A stretch of DNA of 64,000 bases from Roseofilum casamattae BLCC-M143. GTDB lineage: Bacteria; Cyanobacteriota; Cyanobacteriia; Cyanobacteriales; Desertifilaceae. A program made the translations under genes and the position numbers. The stretch spans positions 62,001 through 126,000 of the forward strand of contig NZ_JAQOSQ010000003.1 of the NCBI RefSeq assembly GCF_030068455.1, written 5' to 3'. Positions 16,666-25,611 of the stretch are shown here, piece after piece (the first letter of the stretch is position 1; each line of letters begins with the position of its first letter). The notes under the pieces were generated by a model. The model saw only the letters and a program-made list of their open reading frames with translations. It was not told the DNA's origin and did no database searches.

Positions 16666-19600
16666 TCAATTAAGCGATCGCGGTTCGATCGGAATCTCAA
16701 TCGCAAACGTCGAACCACTACCTACCGTAGATGCACAGGTTAATTCACCTCCATGTTTTTTCACAATGGCATAGCTCACTGACAAACCCAAACCCGTACC
16801 GCTACCTACAGGTTTCGTAGTGAAAAACGGATCGAACATCCGTTTTTGAGTGTCTTCAGAAATACCGCAACCATTATCGGCGATCGCAATTCGCACCCAA
16901 CCGTTATCGAGAACTTCTGTTTGAATGCGAATTTGTGGATTTTTTGGCATTTCCTCGACCTCTTTAAAAGCATCAAGGGCATTGCTAATCAGGCTAAAAA
17001 AGACTTGATTGATTTCGCTGGCATAACACGTGACCTCAGGCAATTGACCGTACGTTGTAACCGCTTGTACTTCCGGTTGGCTCTCGTGGAAGCGGCTTTG
17101 TAAAATCAGCAAACTGCTCTCAATCCCCAAGTGTAAATCGACCGATTTCAGGTCGGCTTCATCCAAACGAGAAAAGTTACGCAAACTGAGAACAATTTGC
17201 TTAATCCGCTCGCTACCGACCTTCATTGACTCGAGGATTTGAGTAACATCTTCCAAAATGAATTCCAGATCGCTTTCTTCAACCTTAGCTTGAATTGTGG
17301 CATTTTGTTCCGGATATTCTTGCTGATAAAGCAGAAGTAAATCCAGTAGCTTTTTCACATAACTTTCGGTATAATGCAGGTTGCCCTGAATAAAGCTAAC
17401 CGGATTATTAATTTCATGAGCAATACCGCCAACCAATTGACCGATAGCTGACATCTTTTCGCTCTGAATCAACTGAGATTGGGTGTGTTGCAAATCTTCT
17501 AAGGCTTGCTCTAAGTCTGCTGCTTTTTGGCTTAACTGTTCGGTTTTTCGTTGCACTTCTTGTTCTAAAGATTGAGAATAGTTAGCGACTTCTGCATAGA
17601 GTTGGGCATTTTCGAGGGAGATCGCTGCTTGACCGGCCAGGATTTGCAAAACTTCAATGCGATCGCGCGTAAAGGCTCCGACAGTTAGATTATTTTCCAT
17701 ATAGAAAATTCCGAGAATTCGTCCTTGTTTGCTAATCGGAATACACAATATAGACCCCGGTCGATGGGTTGTTAGGTAAGAGTCACGGGCAAACTCGGCT
17801 GAGGTACTGAGGCGATCGAAAACGACAGCTTTACCTTGTCTAATGGTGGAGTAAATAACGCTGTGAGGAAGAAATTCAACCTCTACTAACGGTCGATTTA
17901 AGAGGTTTGTTGATTCAGAATTAGTATCGGCAACCAACTGCCATTGCAATTCTTGTTCGAGAATTAATGCAGCACGAGTTGCCCCCACATTCGTTATGGC
18001 AATTTGCATCAATTTCGCCAAAAGCTTATCTAATTTTATTTCTTGAGAAATCGTTTGAGCGGCTTGCATCACTGCTGGAAAATCCAGCCACAGTTGACTG
18101 GTGTTGGTGCTGGTTCTGCTTTCCATTAGACTGAATAAGTTCGAGGTAGATTCCGAGTTTGAAATAGTGTTTTTGGGCTGCAAAATTGCCTCGAGTAATT
18201 GCGGATATCGACGTTCTAAATCCTCAGCTTTTGCTTTCGCTTCCCAGCGAGCGTAGGCATAATAGGCCTCTTCCATATAGGCGATCGCTAATTTTCGTTT
18301 ACCCCACTCCAGATAGAACTTAGCAGCGAGTTCGTTAGCAAGAGCCTCTTCCTGCAGAAATCCATATTCTTTCGCTCCAGTAATGGCGCGATCGTACCAA
18401 TCTCCCGCCTCATAAGGTTTTCCTAACACCCGAAATTTTTCGGCCTCGACCAACTCAAATTTATGTTGATGATTCATCGGGGCATAATGGGCCCAGTGCT
18501 GCAATTGAGCTTGGTTTTCCTCGACTCGTTCTAATAAATCAGAACGTGCTTCTGGCTCTTGCGGAAGATCGACCAAAGCGGTTAGAGAATCATAGAGATA
18601 AAACAACGATTCAGCAAAAGTCCCTGCCCCAGCAATTAAATAGTTTCTTGCTTCAACAGCTAAAGATTTTGCTTGCTCGACATCTGCAAGAAATACACAA
18701 AGAATGAGTTTATGCAAGTAAAAAACATACAAACCATAAAGGTCGTTTGACGACTGAAATATGGGAAGAATTTCGCTCTCTTGAATCGCTTCGCCAGCGA
18801 GTTGCATGGGATGAGGGTTTAAACCCAACAGATTGAGTGCCGTTTGCCAGTAGATGCGGCAGTAATTCCCGGTGGTTAATTGATTCAGTTGCGTTAAACT
18901 CTGACTATAAGCGCGAATTTCTGACTCTAAACTGGTTAATATTTTGCCACAGGAGAGAGAATTGAGGCAAAAAATATTCGCGTTGTATCCGGCATATTCG
19001 AGACTTCCAACTTCTAATCCGGTAGCATATCCATCTTGCAAAAGTGGGAGAGTCTCGCGCACGTGAGATTTCCGGTGAACAATGAATCCTCCCAACATGC
19101 TTAACATTTCCGGTTTCGTCGGTTTTGCATCGAGTTTGGAGACAACTTTCAGTGCCAGAGAACCAAACTCTGTTGCCGCATCAACATTTTTAAAGACATT
19201 ACAGAGAATGACACTATAAAAGACATAACTTAAGACTGAGGCTGAAGTGTTGCCGTAGCGGATAGACACTTTCACGGCTAAAGAAACGAGCAGTGGTAGC
19301 AAGGGAGAAGCACAGATATAGGCGGCAGCCATGACACTACTGGCAATTTGCACGATCGCCAGTTGTTTAATATCAGTCATCGCGGGCATTTCGACTAAAT
19401 CTTCTATGTTTCTCTCGCCAATTAATTCTTCAATTTCGGCGATTTCCTGTTGAATATCTGTGGCAGTTGGTGCGGAATTTAAGGCAACCCCTAATTGTTC
19501 TAACAAAGGTTGGGCAATAGTAATGGCTTCGGCAAATTTGTTGCGCGAGACATTGGATTGGATTCTAATTCGATACACATTAACTTTTTCCGGTAAGGAA

Positions 19601-22104
19601 TGAGCTTCTCGAACCACCCGATCGATCGATTCTTCCATTTCTTCCCAATGGCCGCAGAGCATGGCGACTTCTGCCGCGAGTTCGCCGAAGGACAGGGTCA
19701 TGTCGTAGTGCTGCTGCCACGCCCGTTCTCCTAACATTAATAATCCGACGCGAGTATAGTCGAAAGCGGCTTGATAAGCCGTGGCCGCTCTGGCTTTACG
19801 ACACGCCATCAGATTTAGTCGGGCCAGTTCTTCTCGCTCTTTGGGTTCGGTAATGAGGTCAGTGCCGTAGTTTAATTGATTGACGATCGCAAAAATTCGA
19901 TCGCCTCTCGATTCCGGATCGGTTTTTTCTAAGAGAAGTTGTCCGATTTGGTAATGAGCGGTTTGTTTTTGGTTTTCGGGAATGAGAGAATAGGCGGCTT
20001 GTTGGACGCGATCGTGGAGAAAGCGATAGGTTGGATTAATATTATTCTCGTTCTCCAGTGGTTCAATTTCGTCGGTCTGAAAGAACTTATAGGTTTGATT
20101 AATTGGCAAAATAAAGCCTTCTTGCAAGGCTCTCCAAAATGTTATTGCCGTATCGATGGGGGACTGCTCGGAGACAATAGATAAGGTAGACAAATCGAAT
20201 TGGTTGCCCACGCAGGCCGCCAGTTTCAAGACATGCTGAGTTTCTTCGGGCAACTTTTGCAGTTGCAGAGCCATAAACTCCACCACATCATCGGTGAGCG
20301 CGAGGGCATTGATTTGGGCGATGTCGCATTGCCAATAGCGGCGATCGCGATTAAAGGTAATGTATCCATCTTCATGGAGTGCCTTGAGAAATTGCGTGGT
20401 AAAGAAGGGGTTGCCATTGGTTTTGCGATCGATGAGTTCTGTGAGCGGTAGAGCTAACTCTGGAGAACAACGCAAGGTATCGGCAATCAGAAGATTAGTA
20501 TCGTTCATTGCCAGAGGTTCCAGGGTGATGGTACGGACGATCGCTTCCGTCTTTCCCAGTTCTTCTAGGGTTAACATCAATCGATGCACTGGCGAGACTT
20601 CGTTGTCCCGATACGCTCCCAGCATCAGCAGATGACGATTATCACTCATCAGTAATTTGAGTAACTCCAGAGAAGCCGAATCTGCCCACTGCAAGTCATC
20701 GAGGAAGATTGTTAATGGATGCTCTGGGCTGGTAAAAACTTGAATAAACTTTTGGAATAATAAGTTAAAACGATTTTGTGCCGCACTTCCCGAGAGTTCC
20801 GGCACTGGGGGTTGCTGTCCGACGATATGCTTGAGTTCGGGAATTGCCGCAATCAGAACTTGCCCATTTTCACCCACAGCGTTGAGAATTCGAGCTTTCC
20901 ACTCTTGCAGCTGTTCGTCGGATTCGGAGAGCAAATAGCCGATTAAATCGCGGAAGGCTTGCACAAATGCCGACAGGGGAATATTCCGGTTAAACTGGTC
21001 GAATTTACCTTTAATGAAGTAGCCATTTTGTCGGGTGATTGGCTTGTGTACTTCATTCACGACGGCTGTTTTCCCAATCCCGGAAAATCCGGCGACGAGC
21101 ATTAATTCCGTACTGCCTTGGGCGATGCGATCGAAGGATTCGAGCAAGGCTTGTACTTCTGCTTCGCGTCCGTAGAGCTTTTCGGGGATTAAAAAGCGAT
21201 CGCTTAAATCTCGCTGCCCCAGTTGAAACCATTCGATCTTACCGGTTTCGCGCCACTGGCGATCGCACTTCTGCAAATCGTATTTGAGTCCTTTGGCGCT
21301 CTGATAGCGGTCTTCAGCATTCTTTGCCATCAGTTTAGAAACGATTGCCGATACCCTCTCGGGTACGTCTGGATTCACCCGATCTAGGGGAGTTGGTGCT
21401 TTTGCCATATGACAATGGAGCAGCTCGAGAGGGTCGTCTGAGGAGAAAGGAAGCTGCCTGCCGAGCAGTTGATAGAGAGTTACGCCCAAGGCATAGAAGT
21501 CCGCGCGGTAGTCAATGCCTCGATTCATCCGTCCCGTTTGTTCCGGCGCCAGATAAGCGAGGGTTCCTTCTAAGACATTGGGGCTTTGCAAATGTTGGGT
21601 TTCTTTCGGCAGTAGCGAGGCGATGCTGAAGTCAATCAGTTTGATTTCTTTGGAGTCGGGGTGAATTAAGATATTGTCCGGTTTAATGTCTTTATGCACG
21701 ACCCGATGTTGGTGCAACTCGTGCAGAATATCCGCCAGTTGCCGGCTTATCTCCAAGACTTCTGCTAGGTCTAATGGTTGTTGCTGCTGGTATTTTTTCA
21801 AGGAGATTCCGCCCCAGTCTTCCATCACCAGGGCGTAACCATTACCCACCGTCTCCAGGCTCAAGGGTTGGACGATACCGGCAATGGGGAGGTTTTTGGC
21901 GATCGCATATTGATTGCGAAATTGCATCAATTCCCGAAAGTTGGGATAGTCTCTCCGCAATACTTTGAGCACTACTGGACGTTGTGTTTCGGTCTGTATC
22001 GCCCGATAGACTGCCGTGTGAGATCCCAGATAGAGTTTCTCCGCGATCGCATACCCAGAAATTTCGGGTAAATTATAGGAGGAAATACTAGCAGAAGGTG
22101 TCAT
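16666..22104 (-). CDS. Giant Ser/Thr kinase - ATPase - GAF - histidine kinase
   Basis: This 1812-residue protein combines two phosphorylation chemistries, a class frequent in filamentous cyanobacteria (HstK family). Residues about 15-280 are a eukaryotic-type kinase with VVHKDIKPDN and LIDFSIA. A STAND-like ATPase follows, with P-loop GFSGIGKTA near residue 350 and Walker B FLDDLQWAD. A long helical TPR-like region runs to about residue 1310, then GAF (about 1340-1510), a coiled coil, HisKA (GGIAHEINNP) and HATPase_c (DNGCGI, GSGTGLGLSVSYAI). There are no transmembrane segments, so it is probably cytoplasmic. It lies 234 bases upstream of the PKS cluster on the same strand, which makes it a candidate but unproven regulator. 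ATG at 22104. Confidence 0.95.
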   Translation of the reverse strand: MTPSASISSYNLPEISGYAIAEKLYLGSHTAVYRAIQTETQRPVVLKVLRRDYPNFRELMQFRNQYAIAKNLPIAGIVQPLSLETVGNGYALVMEDWGGISLKKYQQQQPLDLAEVLEISRQLADILHELHQHRVVHKDIKPDNILIHPDSKEIKLIDFSIASLLPKETQHLQSPNVLEGTLAYLAPEQTGRMNRGIDYRADFYALGVTLYQLLGRQLPFSSDDPLELLHCHMAKAPTPLDRVNPDVPERVSAIVSKLMAKNAEDRYQSAKGLKYDLQKCDRQWRETGKIEWFQLGQRDLSDRFLIPEKLYGREAEVQALLESFDRIAQGSTELMLVAGFSGIGKTAVVNEVHKPITRQNGYFIKGKFDQFNRNIPLSAFVQAFRDLIGYLLSESDEQLQEWKARILNAVGENGQVLIAAIPELKHIVGQQPPVPELSGSAAQNRFNLLFQKFIQVFTSPEHPLTIFLDDLQWADSASLELLKLLMSDNRHLLMLGAYRDNEVSPVHRLMLTLEELGKTEAIVRTITLEPLAMNDTNLLIADTLRCSPELALPLTELIDRKTNGNPFFTTQFLKALHEDGYITFNRDRRYWQCDIAQINALALTDDVVEFMALQLQKLPEETQHVLKLAACVGNQFDLSTLSIVSEQSPIDTAITFWRALQEGFILPINQTYKFFQTDEIEPLENENNINPTYRFLHDRVQQAAYSLIPENQKQTAHYQIGQLLLEKTDPESRGDRIFAIVNQLNYGTDLITEPKEREELARLNLMACRKARAATAYQAAFDYTRVGLLMLGERAWQQHYDMTLSFGELAAEVAMLCGHWEEMEESIDRVVREAHSLPEKVNVYRIRIQSNVSRNKFAEAITIAQPLLEQLGVALNSAPTATDIQQEIAEIEELIGERNIEDLVEMPAMTDIKQLAIVQIASSVMAAAYICASPLLPLLVSLAVKVSIRYGNTSASVLSYVFYSVILCNVFKNVDAATEFGSLALKVVSKLDAKPTKPEMLSMLGGFIVHRKSHVRETLPLLQDGYATGLEVGSLEYAGYNANIFCLNSLSCGKILTSLESEIRAYSQSLTQLNQLTTGNYCRIYWQTALNLLGLNPHPMQLAGEAIQESEILPIFQSSNDLYGLYVFYLHKLILCVFLADVEQAKSLAVEARNYLIAGAGTFAESLFYLYDSLTALVDLPQEPEARSDLLERVEENQAQLQHWAHYAPMNHQHKFELVEAEKFRVLGKPYEAGDWYDRAITGAKEYGFLQEEALANELAAKFYLEWGKRKLAIAYMEEAYYAYARWEAKAKAEDLERRYPQLLEAILQPKNTISNSESTSNLFSLMESRTSTNTSQLWLDFPAVMQAAQTISQEIKLDKLLAKLMQIAITNVGATRAALILEQELQWQLVADTNSESTNLLNRPLVEVEFLPHSVIYSTIRQGKAVVFDRLSTSAEFARDSYLTTHRPGSILCIPISKQGRILGIFYMENNLTVGAFTRDRIEVLQILAGQAAISLENAQLYAEVANYSQSLEQEVQRKTEQLSQKAADLEQALEDLQHTQSQLIQSEKMSAIGQLVGGIAHEINNPVSFIQGNLHYTESYVKKLLDLLLLYQQEYPEQNATIQAKVEESDLEFILEDVTQILESMKVGSERIKQIVLSLRNFSRLDEADLKSVDLHLGIESSLLILQSRFHESQPEVQAVTTYGQLPEVTCYASEINQVFFSLISNALDAFKEVEEMPKNPQIRIQTEVLDNGWVRIAIADNGCGISEDTQKRMFDPFFTTKPVGSGTGLGLSVSYAIVKKHGGELTCASTVGSGSTFAIEIPIEPRSLN

Positions 22105-22371
22105 GGGCTTTAGTGGTTGATATTACTCTATTCTGGCTGATTTTGCCTTGAGCCTTCCACTAAGCTAAACGTTTTTTTACTTCCCGTTAGTTTTATACAG
22201 ATTTCCTCAGGGGATGACAAGGAAGCTATAACATATCCCTCTTCTGTCATTCTCCGATTTCAATGAATAGGAAAACCGCTAATTATCCGGAAGGATAAAA
22301 CGATTGAAATTGATTGACGTGACTTATCAATTTATTCAATCCTCGTAATATATGAGAATTTGGAAAAATAC

Positions 22372-22812
22372 TTAAGTTATTGTTTCCCCGAAATGAAACG
22401 GAGTTATTGTATTTGCTCGACAAGCATATTCCCATTGCGCTTCACTCGGAAGTCGATAATCTCATCCTGTCTTTTGTCGCAGTCTGGCACAAAATTCTTG
22501 CGCATCGTACCAAGATATACACTCTACCGGACGACTCCAGCGATCGCAATCTTTATAATTATCCTTAAACAGAGAAGGATCGGGATTTAGTTCTCGTTCA
22601 ATGGGTTTGGTACTTTCAACGATAACTCTCCATTGACCTTGAGTAATGGGGTAACGGCCGCAAAAGAATTCACCGACAGTTACCTCATGGTACGGCCATT
22701 CATTTTCCAGACGCTCTAACTCATGGTCTGGCGAACCCATCATAAACGTTCCTGGAGGAATTTTCACCATCTCCAAGGAAAGATGTTCCCTTAAATTTTC
22801 TGCAAAATACAT
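22372..22812 (-). pseudogene. Decayed formylglycine-generating-enzyme (SUMF1-like) gene
   Basis: The first 116 codons (22812 to 22462) match the start of a formylglycine-generating-enzyme-like domain (MVKIPPGTFMMGSP, YPITQGQW, RPVECISWYDAQEFCARL), ending in a stop right after QKTG. The next expected stretch is still legible in a different frame (YRLPSEAQWEYACRAN, then TPFHFGETIT) and then hits TAA at 22372-22374. The gene therefore carries a frameshift near 22460 and has lost the catalytic C-terminal half. In cyanobacteria such domains are common in multi-copy families, often next to kinases or ATPases, which fits its position near the giant kinase. Confidence 0.85.
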
Positions 22813-22834
22813 TTGTCTATTAGCAATAATTTTA

Positions 22835-23311
22835 CTAGCTACGCAACTCTTTTTCTATTTTTATTACAAATTCAATTTCTCCCAGAAGGCAATCGGTAAA
22901 GGTAGAGTATACTTTTTCAAAATACTCATCTCGAAACGAGTCTTTCCAAAAGTATACAGGAGGGTTATCCCCTTCAGATGTCCTAAAAAACATCAATTGA
23001 TAGCCTTGATGAACCCAAAATACAAATGCATCTTCTGGTAAAGTATGAGTGTAATTATTATCTTCAAATAGTTCTTTTGCTACTTGGGTTTTGTTTATCT
23101 CTAGAACATCCTCATAAGTAGCATCCGAGCCTTCAAATAAAAGACCACTGTTATGTCCTGCCCACAACAAAAACTCTTTGTAGGCTAAAGGAAGAGAGAG
23201 ATTTAGCTTTTGTTCCAATAACGCTACTTCTAGTTCGCGACAAGGGCGGAATCCAGTTTTGGCAAGAAACTTGTTCTCCTTAACTTTTTGTTTGACGACT
23301 TCAATGTACAT
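22835..23311 (-). CDS. SMI1/KNR4 (SUKH) family protein
   Basis: This protein of about 158 residues has the SUKH-fold pattern: an N-terminal helix with RPCRELEVALLEQKLNLSLP, then LPLAYKEFLLWAGHNSGLLF and YEDVLEINK, and a late EDAFVFWVHQGYQLMFF strand. ATG at 23311 is preferred to an upstream in-frame ATG at 23386, whose extension looks unrelated to the family and would overlap the neighbouring gene. SUKH proteins frequently act as immunity proteins against contact-dependent toxins, but many lone copies have unknown roles. No toxin gene is recognised next to it. It lies 19 bases after the hypothetical gene at 23331-23753, so the two may be co-transcribed. Confidence 0.75.
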   Translation of the reverse strand: MYIEVVKQKVKENKFLAKTGFRPCRELEVALLEQKLNLSLPLAYKEFLLWAGHNSGLLFEGSDATYEDVLEINKTQVAKELFEDNNYTHTLPEDAFVFWVHQGYQLMFFRTSEGDNPPVYFWKDSFRDEYFEKVYSTFTDCLLGEIEFVIKIEKELRS

Positions 23312-23330
23312 AAATGGTTTATTTTTTCTA

Positions 23331-23753
23331 TTAATATATTTTACTAATGTACAATTCCGAGAGAATAAAAGAAAGCAGATCTCCAACAGTTGAAAGCTCT
23401 ATACTCTTATCTACAGCAGTATAGGACAAATGATAATTGCGATCGCCTGGGAACTCCCTATCGAAACATTCAAGAATCTCATAGTTATCCTCAAAATATG
23501 GAATCGGGAAAGGATCGAGCCAGTCCAGCCAATGAGACTTTCTATTGTTGATTCTAATAAGTTCTATTAGTTCATCTTCAATATACATCAATTCTGGGGA
23601 TGGATAGTTAAGGATTTGAGAAATTGTATTCCATACCCTGACGAACATGTCAATATCTGCAATTGTAGAAAAGTATTCTTGATGCAGGGAAACTAGATTA
23701 TTCTCCGAACGTCTGGAGCAATATTCAAGCATAAGACTTTTGACTTGATTCAT
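23331..23753 (-). CDS. Hypothetical protein, acidic, paired with a SUKH gene
   Basis: This is a 140-residue acidic protein that I do not recognise. It has a helical N-terminal part (MNQVKSLMLEYCSRRSEN), an acidic middle (YIEDELIELIRINN), an aromatic and proline-rich stretch (WLDWLDPFPIPYFEDNYE) and a C-terminal hydrophobic helix. There is no signal peptide or clear catalytic motif. The start ATG is at 23751-23753. It lies between mutY and the SUKH gene on the same strand with short gaps (about 16 and 19 bases). Its size and partner suggest it could be a small immunity-like protein, but that is a guess from context only. Confidence 0.6.
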   Translation of the reverse strand: MNQVKSLMLEYCSRRSENNLVSLHQEYFSTIADIDMFVRVWNTISQILNYPSPELMYIEDELIELIRINNRKSHWLDWLDPFPIPYFEDNYEILECFDREFPGDRNYHLSYTAVDKSIELSTVGDLLSFILSELYISKIY

Positions 23754-23769
23754 ATCGATCGCATCTTAC

Positions 23770-24870
23770 TCAACTATTTTCCTGACGCAAAGCCTCAATT
23801 ATCTTCAAATTCGCCTTGGGAAACGGCAACTCGTCTAACTCATCCAAACTCACCCAACGAATTTCTTGCGACTCCAGGGGTTTTGGCTCTCCGGAAATAT
23901 AGTGACAGTGATAGACATTGAGGGTCACGCGAAAATGGCTGTAAGCGTGGTCGATGGTAATTAAATGGGAGCCAACCTCCACTTCAATATCCAACTCTTC
24001 CTTAATTTCCCGGTGAATGCATTCCGGAAGCGTTTCTCCCTCCTCCACTTTCCCACCAGGAAACTCCCACAGTCCTCCCAGCAACCCATCATCCAGACGG
24101 CGATCGATCAGAATCTGTTGGCGATCGCTCCAAATGATACCAACACCAATGATTTTGTGGGGACGAGGGGGAGAAGAAGTACGCATGGGCCAAGAAGTAG
24201 GGGTTCCGGTTTGATAAGCGAGGCAATGGTTCATCCACGGACAGCGATCGCATTTGGGACTCTTCGGCGTACAAATGGTTGCCCCCAAGTCCATCAGAGC
24301 TTGATTGAAATCTCGCGGATGCTGGCGATCGAGTAGACTTTCAGATAACTGCCAGAGTTGTTTATTTGCTTTCGGTAGCAGCACCGGTAATGTTACCAGT
24401 CTAGCTAAAATTCGCTTCACATTACCATCGAGAATGGGGAAAGGTTGGTTAAATGCAGAACTGATAATCCCGCCAGCGGTGGTTCGTCCAATTCCTGGTA
24501 GTGCTAAGATGCGATCGAACTCTTGCGGAAATTTTCCATTATATTCTGCAACGATTTTACCAGCCGCTTTGTGTATATTACGGGCGCGGCTATAATATCC
24601 CAGACCTTCCCAGAGCTTGAGCACCTGTTGGATATCTGCCGCTGCTAGAGACTTGAGAGTTGGGAATTTCTGCAACCAGCGATCGTAATATCCCAATACG
24701 GTTTTCACCTGGGTTTGTTGGAGCATAATCTCGGAAATCCAGATTGCATAGGGATCTCGAAGATTTCGCCAGGGCAAAGTACGACCAAATTTGCCGTACC
24801 AGTCGAGTAAAGATGTTCTGAGGACTTTGCAAATCTTAGAGTCCGGAAGCGTCCCAGATTCTACCTTCAT
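23770..24870 (-). CDS. mutY: A/G-specific adenine DNA glycosylase MutY
   Basis: This 366-residue base-excision repair enzyme removes adenine mispaired with 8-oxoguanine. Key features are the catalytic Glu in ISEIMLQQTQV near residue 50, the helix-hairpin-helix LPGIGRTTA near residue 128, the catalytic Asp in ILDGNVKR, and the iron-sulfur loop with four Cys (CTPKSPKCDRCPWMNHC). The C-terminal third is a Nudix-like domain with an intact GGKVEEGETLPECIHREIKE box, which recognises 8-oxoguanine in MutY. Length and motif order are normal. ATG at 24870. Single genes like this rarely have functional neighbours; the nearby SUKH pair is probably unrelated. Confidence 0.97.
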   Translation of the reverse strand: MKVESGTLPDSKICKVLRTSLLDWYGKFGRTLPWRNLRDPYAIWISEIMLQQTQVKTVLGYYDRWLQKFPTLKSLAAADIQQVLKLWEGLGYYSRARNIHKAAGKIVAEYNGKFPQEFDRILALPGIGRTTAGGIISSAFNQPFPILDGNVKRILARLVTLPVLLPKANKQLWQLSESLLDRQHPRDFNQALMDLGATICTPKSPKCDRCPWMNHCLAYQTGTPTSWPMRTSSPPRPHKIIGVGIIWSDRQQILIDRRLDDGLLGGLWEFPGGKVEEGETLPECIHREIKEELDIEVEVGSHLITIDHAYSHFRVTLNVYHCHYISGEPKPLESQEIRWVSLDELDELPFPKANLKIIEALRQENS

Positions 24871-24971
24871 TGAGTTGGAATGGGTGATGTGGGGACGTTC
24901 TTCAGCAAGAGACTACAATCTCTAATAAAGATTTATTTTATTCCGGGCTGGTGCAGAACGTGCGATCGCCA

Positions 24972-25313
24972 CTAATCTCCGTCAGAATAACGAGATTCCG
25001 TTGCAGAAAGTGTATTTTCAAATACCATGCGCTGTTCGGCATTGCGCAAGAAATAGCCGCTAATCATTGCCGACGCCAACAGCCGACCTAGATTTTCGCG
25101 ATTTGTGGTTACCGTCACTCCAAACTGTTCCGAGGGCAAATGTCCGAGAAGTCCGATAATATTATTCTCCATTACTTGAAAAACTTCTGAAGAGGTGGGT
25201 TTAGAAAGTTGCGCCACGGTTTCCGGACTCAACGATTGCACGTACTCCCACAATAAATTATTCTCCGTGTCGCCCTGAAACAAGTCATGATTCTGATTTG
25301 ACGGGTTATTCAC
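24972..25313 (-). CDS. DUF760 family protein
   Basis: This 113-residue protein fits the DUF760 family of cyanobacteria and plastids (ENNLLWEYVQSLSPE, VMENNIIGLLGHLPSEQF, NLGRLLASAMISGYFLRNAEQR). Function is unknown. I chose the GTG at 25313 because ACGGAGG lies 8 bases upstream; a longer frame to a GTG at 25337 has no better ribosome site. There is no signal peptide or membrane segment. It is divergent from the metal-transport ATPase at 25612 with a shared gap that contains the inverted repeat described at 25383. Confidence 0.82.
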   Translation of the reverse strand: MNNPSNQNHDLFQGDTENNLLWEYVQSLSPETVAQLSKPTSSEVFQVMENNIIGLLGHLPSEQFGVTVTTNRENLGRLLASAMISGYFLRNAEQRMVFENTLSATESRYSDGD

Positions 25314-25382
25314 TATGTAGACCTCCGTACAGTTCACTGCGAAAACGTTTAGCCTTGTAGGTCGGAGCCGCTTTCGTCATGC

Positions 25383-25413
25383 AGATTGACCAACAGTACT
25401 ATATTGTCAATCT
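25383..25413. promoter_or_regulatory. Inverted repeat in the divergent gap between DUF760 gene and metal ATPase
   Basis: AGATTGAC at 25383-25390 and GTCAATCT at 25406-25413 are perfect 8-bp inverted arms with a 15-bp spacer. The repeat lies about 70 bases upstream of the DUF760 start and 200 bases before the ATPase start, so an operator or promoter-proximal element is possible. Nothing else stands out in the 298-base gap (25314-25611). Confidence 0.3.
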
Positions 25414-25611
25414 AGGTTCTCTTAAACTAATGTAACAGTTTCGGGTCAAGGTCGGGTAAATTACCTTCAATCCATGAGGGACAAAGACCTTAAACTAATC
25501 TTGAGCGATCGCCCAATTCCAGCATAATCGCCTAGCCTGAGTTTAGGATAACGTCAGTGTTTCTGAACCCTGCTCCCATCCTATTTTCCCATATTTCCTT
25601 GCTTCAGTGTT

